A stretch of DNA of 64,000 nucleotides from DATFYM01 sp035315065 (GTDB lineage: Bacteria > Acidobacteriota > Terriglobia > UBA7540), in contig DATFYM010000082.1 in the NCBI GenBank assembly GCA_035315065.1, positions 1-64,000 of the forward strand. Reading direction: 5' to 3'. The translations under genes and the position numbers were made by a program. Positions within the stretch are counted from its first letter, which is position 1, and each line of letters begins with the position of its first letter. This document shows positions 17,710-24,491 of the stretch, piece after piece. Under the pieces are notes generated by a model, which saw only the letters and a list, made by a program, of their open reading frames with translations, was not told where the DNA came from and did not search any database.

Positions 17710-19107
17710 ATGAAACGCACGATTCGGATACTTGGTTCGGTTGGCGTAGGCCTGCTGGTGGTGGCTTGCGCCTGCATGGCCCAGAGTGGGCCACGCTACA
17801 TCCTGCGGGCCAACCCAAGCAACCAGGCGGACATCTGCAACAGCTACGGCTTGGTGGTGCTGGAACAGGGAGGCACGCCTCAGGTTGTGATCGTCACCGG
17901 CCCCAATTCCGAGGAGCCCGGACAACTGGTAACGGAAGTTCGGTCGGATCCGATGGTCCAGGGCTTTGAGCTCGAAACTGGAGCGGCGGTGGTTGAAGCG
18001 GCGACGAACAACGTTCAAAATGCTTCTCCCAACGCACTCAGCTCCGCGCTCAACAATCTCGGCGCCGTGAAGTTCTACGGCAATCTGGTTTGGAACGCCT
18101 ACATCAACCAGCCGGCGCTCACTCAGATTGACATGGGGCACTACCCCGGACAACCCCTTGGTTCCGGAGTGGTGGTAGCGGTGATCGATACGGGGGTTGA
18201 CCCAACCCACCCTGCCCTTAAAGGCGTATTGCTCCCCGGCTATGATTTCACTCGCAACCAGCCGGGCGGCTCAGAGCTCTCCGACGTCAATCAGTCCACC
18301 GTAGCGGTACTGGGTCAGTCGACAGTGGCGGTACTCAACCAGTCGACGGTGGCCGTCCTGGGCGGCTATGCCGTGACCCAGCTCAATCAGTCCACGGTGG
18401 CGGTGCTCGGTCAGTCGACCGTCGCCGTTCTTAATAGCAATCCGTTGCCGTCGGAGTTCGGCCATGGGACTATGGTCGCCGGTCTCATCCACCTCGTCGC
18501 GCCCGGTGCTCGGATCATGCCGCTCAAGGCGTTTTCGGCCGACGGTACTGCCGAACTGGGCGACGTGGTGCGCGCGATCTACTATGCGGTCAACAATGGG
18601 GCGAACGTGATCAACATGAGCTTCAGCCAGGAAGAGATTTCGTCGGAAATGCTCCTGGCCATCAATTACGCCGTTCGCAGCGGCGTCATCTGCGTAGCGT
18701 CGGTCGGCAACAACGCCTCCAAGACGGCGGTCTACCCTGCTTCGATAGGCAACGTCTTCGGTGTGGGATCGGTCTCGGCTACCGGCGCGCTCTCGACCTT
18801 CTCGAATCATGGCCCCGACCTGTTGACCCTGGTTGCGCCCGGCGAAGGCTTGATTACCACCTACCCCGGCGCGCAATGGGCGGCGGTGTGGGGAACCTCC
18901 TTCAGTTCCGCGCTCGTCTCCGGCAACATGGCGGTCGGCGTGGCGTCCCTGAACCAGAACAACCCACTCAACTTTGATGACACCGACGACGCGATGGCCT
19001 CTATCGCCTCCGTGAACCCTTACAATACAGTCACCGGCTGGGGCGTTCTCGATGTCCGGAACATGTCGAAGTTCAATCAAAGCGGGTTCCACTTCCACAC
19101 GCACTAG
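17710..19107 (+). CDS. Subtilisin-like S8 serine protease with QSTVAVL repeat insert
   Basis: 465-aa exported protease. A signal peptide (ILGSVGVGLLVVACACMAQ) is followed by a prodomain-like region of about 110 residues. Catalytic residues: D160 (VIDTGVDPTHP), H252 (FGHGTMVAGLI) and S397 (GTSFSSALVSG; the usual Pro after the serine motif is Leu). Between Asp and His lies an insert of six 8-residue units, residues 194-241, mostly (N/G)QSTVAVL. The oxyanion Asn is in ASVGNNAS. Subtilases are common in Acidobacteriota, but the repeat insert is unusual and sits next to the substrate cleft in the fold. Last gene of the sigma/CHAT locus. Confidence 0.88.
   Translation: MKRTIRILGSVGVGLLVVACACMAQSGPRYILRANPSNQADICNSYGLVVLEQGGTPQVVIVTGPNSEEPGQLVTEVRSDPMVQGFELETGAAVVEAATNNVQNASPNALSSALNNLGAVKFYGNLVWNAYINQPALTQIDMGHYPGQPLGSGVVVAVIDTGVDPTHPALKGVLLPGYDFTRNQPGGSELSDVNQSTVAVLGQSTVAVLNQSTVAVLGGYAVTQLNQSTVAVLGQSTVAVLNSNPLPSEFGHGTMVAGLIHLVAPGARIMPLKAFSADGTAELGDVVRAIYYAVNNGANVINMSFSQEEISSEMLLAINYAVRSGVICVASVGNNASKTAVYPASIGNVFGVGSVSATGALSTFSNHGPDLLTLVAPGEGLITTYPGAQWAAVWGTSFSSALVSGNMAVGVASLNQNNPLNFDDTDDAMASIASVNPYNTVTGWGVLDVRNMSKFNQSGFHFHTH
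18289..18432 (+). repeat. Six in-frame 24-bp coding repeats (QSTVAVL units)
   Basis: Six contiguous 24-base units encode N/G-QSTVAVL; unit 4 is degenerate (GGYAVTQL). Synonymous positions differ between units (CAGTCCACC, CAGTCGACA, CAGTCGACG and others), so the peptide is kept while the DNA has drifted. Confidence 0.9.
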
Positions 19108-19121
19108 CACTGACGAAAGGC

Positions 19122-19235
19122 AGAAACTCGAAATTCGAAAATCGAAACTCGCCCCCAGGGTCCGAGTTCCTGATTTCGAGTTTCGAGTTTCCGAACTGTC
19201 TTCCAATCGTCATTCGGCAATCGTCAATCGGCAAT
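19122..19235. repeat. Intergenic hairpin, TTTCGAG units, plus lone CAATCGTC arm
   Basis: Left arm 19122-19152 (AAACTCGAAATTCGAAAATC) and right arm 19161-19193 (GATTTCGAGTTTCGAG), then an unpaired CAATCGTCAATCGGCAATT arm (19203-19235). The rest of the gap to 19417 shows nothing else I can name. Confidence 0.75.
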
Positions 19236-19432
19236 TCGCAACGCGCTACACCCATCCCGCCGTAATTGCAGCCCCTCAAGATTACCGGCAGTCCTGACGA
19301 TGATCCTTCTGACGGAGCCAGCAGTTTCACCGGCTCGGGAACGAGCAGGCTAAGCCCTCGCCCGTTCCGGCGGCTGCATTCAAGCGAAAGCTTCGCCAGA
19401 ATCTTGGACCGTGCAGCGAGGAGGCTATTACG

Positions 19433-20167
19433 ATGAAGGAGGAGATGGCGCGCCGAATGGGTTCCGTTAGCCTGGCAACCCCGGGTTGGAGACGGCCCGT
19501 CCGCACTGAAATCCTCGAGGAAAAGGTAATTCAGGAACAGCTCCGGCAAGTCAAGGAAACCATCGTTTACGGCCTGCACCAACTCCTCGATCTCAAGGAC
19601 CTCAACACCGGAGTTCACAGTACGCGACTGGCGGAATGGGCCGTGCGCGTCGCTGAAGCGCTGGGCGTCGACGAGAGCTATCAGTACGATGTCGAGGTGG
19701 CCGCGCTCCTTCACGATATCGGCAAGATCGGCGTCCCCGACGCTATTCTGAATAAACCCGGCCGGCTCGATGCCGAGGAGCGGGCGGTCATCGACCGGCA
19801 CCCCGAGTACGGTTGGGCGGTGCTCCGCCTCCTGCCTGGCTTCGAGCGGGTCAGCCTGTTTGTTCTGCACCACCACGAGCGTGTCGACGGTAAAGGCTAT
19901 CCCGCTGGCCTTCAGGGAGAAGAGATCCCGCTTGGCTCCCGCATCGTCTGCGTGGTGGATTGCTTTGACGCTATGGTTTCCGACCGTTGTTACCGTCCCG
20001 CCTTGTCCTTGGACGAATCCGTCCGGCGGCTCCAGGCTGGCAGCGGCACCCAATGGGACGCGGAGATCGTCAGGCTCTTCCTGCCTCTTGCCCTTCAGGA
20101 GCTGTCGGAAGTCTCCAAAATCGTCGAACCGCCAGTCCTCGCCTCCTCTCTCATCGTCAGCAGCTAA
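19433..20167 (+). CDS. HD-GYP-type phosphohydrolase (probable c-di-GMP phosphodiesterase)
   Basis: 244-aa protein with a compact HD-GYP domain. Metal ligands are visible in LLHDIGKIGVPD, the GYP-type motif is HHHERVDGKGYPAG, and the later VDCFDAMVSDRCYRPA motif is intact. Such enzymes hydrolyse cyclic-di-GMP or related dinucleotides. There is no receiver or membrane sensor domain, only a short helical N terminus. GAGGAGG at 19418-19424 supports ATG 19433. It follows the subtilase after a hairpin, so co-transcription is uncertain. Confidence 0.85.
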   Translation: MKEEMARRMGSVSLATPGWRRPVRTEILEEKVIQEQLRQVKETIVYGLHQLLDLKDLNTGVHSTRLAEWAVRVAEALGVDESYQYDVEVAALLHDIGKIGVPDAILNKPGRLDAEERAVIDRHPEYGWAVLRLLPGFERVSLFVLHHHERVDGKGYPAGLQGEEIPLGSRIVCVVDCFDAMVSDRCYRPALSLDESVRRLQAGSGTQWDAEIVRLFLPLALQELSEVSKIVEPPVLASSLIVSS

Positions 20168-20444
20168 GGGTCCGCCCCTGTGGGGACAGTGAGGCCGGTA
20201 GGCCAGTGGGCCGGCAGGCCGGTGAGATAGAACCGCCGGGCGGCGTCGGTGCATCTCTAAAGTGTGGGAGTTTCGACCTGGCTTGGGAAGGGCGGCGTCT
20301 TGCGTCACAAGGGCGGCCCGCGCCGGCAGTGGCCCGCCAGCGCGCGAAGGCTTGGGAACCACCCATAACGCCATTGGAAATCTCAGTATAACGGCTCGTA
20401 ATGGATGCCTGCGACGCGGCAGCCGGCCATGGAGGAGGGTCCTC

Positions 20445-21896
20445 ATGCATAATCCAAGTGGTATCGGAGGGGTCGATAGGCGTAGGCGTGGATTCGCTGT
20501 TCGTTCTGTTGGCGTCCTGTGCTTCCTCATGGCAGCCACCCGTCTCGCGGCCCAGACTCCCGCGGGCAAGGCGGACCTGCTCCATCAGCTCAGCGGCTCC
20601 TTCGAGACCTTGGTGAAGAAGGTCTCCCCGAGCGTCGTTCAGATACAAGTGACGGGCTATGGAGCGGTGGACGAGAGCAGCAGCGGTGAGACCGGTCTGG
20701 TGGTGGGCCGGCAGCGAGTGGTGGGCTCGGGCGCCATCATCGATCCGGATGGGTACATCGTCACCAACGCGCACGTCGTGAACAACGGGCAGCACATTCA
20801 GGTGGCATTGCCTCCTGCCGGGGGGACCACAGTGGCCGGCGTCCTCAGCACCCAGAGCCGAAGCGTGGATGCGCGTGTGGTTGGGGTTTCCCGGGATATC
20901 GACCTCGCGCTGCTCAAGATCAATGTCAGCGGGCTTACGGCGCTGCCCATCGCGCGGTATGCCGACATTCGGCAAGGCGAGATCGTCTTTGCCTTCGGCA
21001 GCCCGGAGGGGCTGCACAACTCGGTCACCATGGGCGTCGTGAGTTCGGTGGCCCGCCAGCTCGACCCCGACAGCCCTTTTGTGTACATCCAGACGGACGC
21101 TCCCATCAATCCCGGCAACAGCGGGGGACCGCTGGTGAATGCTGACGGCGAGCTGGTGGGTCTCAACACCTTCATCCTCACCCAGTCCGGCGGCAATCAG
21201 GGGCTGGGGTTCGCCATTCCCAGCGCCATGGTGTCCTTTGCTTACCCTCAGTTCAAGAAGTACGGCCACATCCACCGGGGTGAGGTGGGCATCGTGGTTC
21301 AGAGCATCACGCCGGCGTTGGCGGCCGGGCTCCATCTTGGGAGAGACTGGGGCGTGATCGTCTCCGACGTTGTGCCCGGCGGTCCGGCGGCTTCGGCTGG
21401 ACTCATGATTCAGGACATCATACTCAGCGTCGACGGCCGCGGCATCGAGGCCTTGCCACTGTTCGGTTTCATCCTGTTCACGCATCCCGTGGGAGAACTC
21501 CTCAAAGTCGACGTGCTCCGAGGCGCCGAAAAAGTCTCCCTCGATATTCCGGTACTCGAGCGAATGCACCATGCGGACCAACTGACGGACCTCGTTGACC
21601 CCGAGAAGAATCTGGTGAAACGGTTGGGAATCCTTGGCGTTGAAGTCGATTCTAAAGTCGCCAGTCTGGTTTCGGACCTGCGCGACCCCACCGGCGTCAT
21701 CGTGGTGGCGCGGGCTGCTGGCGGCGCGGAGAGCTCGCTCACCACCGGAGATGTGATCCACGCCCTTAACGGGTCGCCCGTCACCAGCCTTGGCGGTCTC
21801 CGCTCCGCCCTCGACAAGCTGGAGTCCGGCGTTCCGATGGTCCTACAGATTGAGCGCGACCAGAGCTTCCGGTTCGTCACCTTGTTGACGGAATAG
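20445..21896 (+). CDS. HtrA/Deg-like trypsin protease with PDZ domains
   Basis: 483-aa exported serine protease. Arg-rich N terminus and hydrophobic segment (SVGVLCFLMAATRLAAQ) form a signal peptide. Triad: H110 (NAHVV), D153 (DIDLALLKI) and S226 (GNSGGPLV). Two PDZ domains follow (about 290-380 and 395-483). It would act in the periplasm in protein quality control. ATG 20445 is chosen over an earlier frame opening because GGAGGAGGG lies just upstream and it alone gives a signal peptide. Confidence 0.88.
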   Translation: MHNPSGIGGVDRRRRGFAVRSVGVLCFLMAATRLAAQTPAGKADLLHQLSGSFETLVKKVSPSVVQIQVTGYGAVDESSSGETGLVVGRQRVVGSGAIIDPDGYIVTNAHVVNNGQHIQVALPPAGGTTVAGVLSTQSRSVDARVVGVSRDIDLALLKINVSGLTALPIARYADIRQGEIVFAFGSPEGLHNSVTMGVVSSVARQLDPDSPFVYIQTDAPINPGNSGGPLVNADGELVGLNTFILTQSGGNQGLGFAIPSAMVSFAYPQFKKYGHIHRGEVGIVVQSITPALAAGLHLGRDWGVIVSDVVPGGPAASAGLMIQDIILSVDGRGIEALPLFGFILFTHPVGELLKVDVLRGAEKVSLDIPVLERMHHADQLTDLVDPEKNLVKRLGILGVEVDSKVASLVSDLRDPTGVIVVARAAGGAESSLTTGDVIHALNGSPVTSLGGLRSALDKLESGVPMVLQIERDQSFRFVTLLTE

Positions 21897-22011
21897 TCCT
21901 ACTCTGGGAATTCTAGTACATCGTACGGTAAGTTCCTTATGCCACCCTCACGCACATTCCAGTTCGCCAGCAGTTTTCCTACAACCGATGACCGGACCCG
22001 AGTTAGGGCAA

Positions 22012-22228
22012 ACGGCCCTCTCCCGTGGAGAGAGGGAGGGGGCCCCGGCCTTGCTTGGGGACCGCTGCCGGCGCTTTCACCAGCCGGAGCGGGCCGGGTG
22101 AGGGGTCCCTCCCCGCCGCGGCGGCGAAATGGTGCCGCACACGGAGCACCACCGCAGTAGGTAGCATCGGCGGACAGAAGTAACCCCTCACCCCCGGCTT
22201 CGCCGTACCCTCTCTCCCGCGGAAGGGC
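22012..22228. repeat. GC-rich intergenic repeat, CCCTCTCCC units
   Basis: A self-complementary CCCTCTCCCGTGGAGAGAGG at its left end and a CCCTCTCTCCCGCGG arm at its right end flank a GC-rich interior (CACCCCC and GGGTGAGGGG units). It occupies much of the 600-base gap after the HtrA gene; 22229-22430 shows only a single arm-like CAATCGTCACC stretch. Confidence 0.55.
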
Positions 22229-22430
22229 TGTTATCACCGTTTTGGTCGCTTCCCAAACACAAATGAGTATTCCAACGATGTACAAGATTCAGACCGTCCC
22301 AACGTGCGTGTAACTCTCGTCGCGATGAGCCTACGCTCCTTTTCCAATCGTCACCCTCCGACCTGCAATCATCAGTTTTCCGCCAGTCGGCTAGCCGTAA
22401 GCTAGGATCCACGATCTACACCCGTTTTTC

Positions 22431-22459
22431 TTGACTTGCTTATTACCTCCGCCTATACT
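22431..22459 (+). promoter_or_regulatory. Strong sigma-70-type promoter
   Basis: TTGACT (22431-22436), 17 bases, TATACT (22454-22459): five of six matches at each box. About 46 bases upstream of the ATG of the small gene at 22505. Confidence 0.65.
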
Positions 22460-22504
22460 TAATCCGATCGATAACCGGAGAGGGCGGAGAAAGGTGACAC
22501 AACG

Positions 22505-22939
22505 ATGATTGACGGACTCGCGGACCTCTTTGCAGTTAGTCCTGGCGTCTCCAGACCGTCAGAAGGCACGGAAACGCCGGAGGCTTCCACAGATCGCGTC
22601 GAGCGGTCGGCGGAATGGAAGGCGCGGCGGCGTCGCGCTCGAGGATACGGGCGCCGTCTGCCGTATAAGGGTCAGACCGGTCCGCGCAGCACACGGGGCA
22701 AGAGGCGGGCGTCCCTCAATCGCGTCACTCGCTTCCTTGTGCCCTTCTGGGTTGCAAAGGACCTTCGGGCGCTAGGCGAAAACCCGCAGGAGTTTCGCCG
22801 ACTGCATCGGGATCTGATCGGCTGGCACCAAGACGCCCGGGAACGGAGATCGGGAAGCCAATTCCAGCCCGGCCCGCAAGTAGCGACCGGCACCCTACAC
22901 GGGCTCGTTCCGCAGGTTCCTGGGGTCCCCATAGCATGA
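22505..22939 (+). CDS. Arg-rich hypothetical protein, possibly decayed
   Basis: 144-aa basic protein. The segment TGPRSTRGKRRASLNR and the later LGENPQEFRRLHRDLIGW recall, from memory, a recurrent Acidobacteriota family with a GPR-x-GKRR-x-LN core followed by xDPxxFxxLxRxL; the usual NALKHGL stretch between them is not recognisable here, and the C terminus (GLVPQVPGVPIA) looks random. It may be a truncated or drifting family member. It is preceded by a strong promoter and a ribosome site (GGAGAAAGGTG). Confidence 0.4.
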   Translation: MIDGLADLFAVSPGVSRPSEGTETPEASTDRVERSAEWKARRRRARGYGRRLPYKGQTGPRSTRGKRRASLNRVTRFLVPFWVAKDLRALGENPQEFRRLHRDLIGWHQDARERRSGSQFQPGPQVATGTLHGLVPQVPGVPIA

Positions 22940-23063
22940 CCGCCATCGACTCGGGGAGACTCGCCCGCTTCATGGTTAAAGCTATGGTACAACCGAGAAA
23001 ATTAAGAGGGGCTGTTAGTCGCAATTTCCCCCGCCCCTTTTGCCACTTTTGCGCGAAGCCGTT

Positions 23064-23250
23064 ATTGCAAAAAAATGGCTTATTGGTTTCTCTGCCCGTT
23101 TTCGGACACCTTTTTGCCTACCAAATCTTACCAAATTTTACCAATTTCGACCAAAAGTGTGCAGCGAGGGGCCTCAAACAGGCACTTTAAGGGGGGTATT
23201 GGGGGAGCGATCTATTTAAATCGTGTCAAGTGCCGCGGATCATGTCAAGC
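23064..23250 (+). repeat. Dispersed modular repeat, copy A
   Basis: Ordered blocks shared with 47088-47284 in the opposite orientation: ATTGCAAA...TTATT (23064-23086), CCGTTTTCGGAC (about 23096-23107), a 34-base block of ACCAAAT/ACCAAT units (23123-23156), then two TGTCAAG copies (CGTGTCAAGT 23222-23231 and TCATGTCAAGC 23240-23250). The surrounding DNA is AT-richer than its neighbours. No gene in it. Confidence 0.65.
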
Positions 23251-23286
23251 GGTAACCCGTGCTGACCGGCTCCAAAAACGTCGGGA

Positions 23287-23389
23287 AAATCCTGGGAGCG
23301 CGGGCATCTTGCCCGCTCTTAGCCTCTGGATCAGAGCCCTTAGCTGTTAGAGGATTCAGGGCGGGCAAGATGCCGGCGCTCCCAGGATT
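23287..23389. repeat. Intergenic hairpin, TGGGAGCGCGGGCATCTTGC type
   Basis: Left arm 23287-23315 (AATCCTGGGAGCGCGGGC, ATCTTGCCCGC) and right arm 23360-23389 (GCGGGCAAGATGCCGGCGC, TCCCAGGATT). A long near-perfect inverted repeat with a 44-base loop. Confidence 0.85.
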
Positions 23390-23418
23390 TCGTGGAGCGG
23401 ATGCAAGGGGGAGGGACT

Positions 23419-23865
23419 GATCTATTGATTCTACGAGGGTTGTTGTCCCAATTGCCGCGGAAAACCGGGCAAGTCTTGCTGAATCTAAAGGACTTGCTAA
23501 CCATGCCTCTGCCGAGCTGTCGGGCGACCTATTTCGGGCGTGGGTGGAACGGTTAAATCTGGGGGCAGATCTATTGATTCGACAAGGGTTGCTATCGAAA
23601 TTGCTGGCGAGAGAAGACTAATGCTCGCTCAATCTAAAAGACTTGCTAGCGATGTTTCCGTCGAGCTGTCGGGCGACTTCTTCGGTTTTGGTCGGGCGCG
23701 TGAAACTAGCGAGGCCGATCTATTGATTCAACAAGGGTTGTTGGCCGGTTGGGGTGAAAGGACGGATCAAGGTTTGCTCAATCTAAAGGACTTGCTAGCC
23801 GTCGTTGCGCCGCGCCGCTCAAAGGGAGCCGGTGTTGAGGGCCCCGCTTTTCGTGCAGAATCGCG
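23419..23865. repeat. Three-copy tandem repeat, 149-bp period
   Basis: Marker GATCTATTGATTC starts at 23419, 23568 and 23717, and marker AATCTAAA at 23482, 23631 and 23780: both give 149 bases exactly. GAGCTGTCGGGCGAC is shared by copies 1 and 2. Copy 3 loses similarity after about 23800. The period is not a multiple of three, so a protein-coding origin is unlikely. Confidence 0.85.
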
Positions 23866-24199
23866 CCAAATTACGCCGTTTGCGAGCAAAAACGTGCAGG
23901 CAACCGCACAAAATGGGGGTTTCTCGGCACGTTTTTTTGAGGTGGCGTCAGGCGCTGCCGGGGTGTCGGATTGGAATGGGCGGACCGCTAGATCGGCCTT
24001 GCCCACTTTCAGCGGAGTCGAAGCGTCTTCTCTTTATGAATTCCTTACGCCTTTCTTATGCCTTCCTTACCGGCGGTCGGATAAGGTTAAGGTCTGATGT
24101 TGCCTGGGCACCAGCCGTCAGCTTTCGGCAAAAAGAAGTACTGTTCTTGCTGATGGCTGGTAGCTGACCGCTGAAGGCTGTTGGGATGAGGTGAGGGCA
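23866..24199. other. Region between tandem repeats and kdp operon
   Basis: No supported gene. Includes a T-run (GCACGTTTTTTTG near 23925) and, at 24111-24180, an imperfect inverted repeat of CAGCCGTCAGC / GCTGATGGCTGG units, related to the hairpins at 8846 and 58681. A GAGGTGAGGG ribosome site closes the region. Confidence 0.35.
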
Positions 24200-24283
24200 A
24201 TGCTCGACTTATTTTACGTTGGGATTGTGGTGCTGTTCTTCGTGGGTTGCTACGCCTTCGTTAGAGCTTGCGAGCGACTTTAG
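24200..24283 (+). CDS. 27-residue membrane peptide upstream of kdpF
   Basis: ATG 24200 with GAGGTGAGGG just upstream. The peptide is one hydrophobic helix (VGIVVLFFVGCYAFV) ending in RACERL. Its stop codon overlaps the TAGGAGG ribosome site of kdpF, so translation is probably coupled. I recall similar short ORFs before kdpF in related genomes (memory, not a search). It may be an extra Kdp-associated single-span subunit. Function unproven. Confidence 0.6.
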   Translation: MLDLFYVGIVVLFFVGCYAFVRACERL

Positions 24284-24293
24284 GAGGCCTGCT

Positions 24294-24377
24294 GTGGACT
24301 ATGTGATTGCCGGAATTACGGCCTTGTTTCTGTTTGCCTATCTGCTATACGCCTTGTTGCGTCCGGAACGTTTCTAA
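24294..24377 (+). CDS. kdpF: Potassium-transporting ATPase subunit F
   Basis: 27-aa single-helix peptide with GTG start and the typical plan: short N terminus, one hydrophobic span (AGITALFLFAYLLYALL) and the conserved C-terminal RPERF. It stabilises the KdpABC high-affinity potassium pump in the membrane. TAGGAGG at 24281-24287 supports the start. A hairpin separates it from kdpA. Confidence 0.85.
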   Translation: MDYVIAGITALFLFAYLLYALLRPERF

Positions 24378-24380
24378 AGC

Positions 24381-24478
24381 AGTCGAAAGTCAAAAGTCGA
24401 AAGCAAAAGCAACGCGCCTCGGACGCAACCTGAATCGGCGGTTCTTGACTATTGACTTTCGACTCTCGACGTTCGATT
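24381..24478. repeat. Intergenic hairpin, GTCGAAA units, within kdp operon
   Basis: Left arm 24381-24403 (AGTCGAAAGTCAAAAGTCG) and right arm 24443-24478 (TTGACTATTGACTTTCGAC). Confidence 0.75.
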
Positions 24479-24491
24479 CTTCGGAGTTAAT

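Noticed and set aside
16927..18210. 427-codon frame antisense to the His-Cys-Cys protein and subtilase
   Set aside because: Shadow of two same-strand genes with clear motifs.
13207..19107. Type III-E CRISPR (Craspase) locus
   Set aside because: TPR-CHAT and sigma factor are present, but there is no Cas7-11, Csx30 or CRISPR array.
23419..23865. CRISPR array
   Set aside because: Period of 149 with diverged copies and no short identical repeats or cas genes.
23540..24097. 185-codon frame through the 149-bp tandem repeat
   Set aside because: The repeat period is not a multiple of three, so repeated peptide units are not preserved; no motif.
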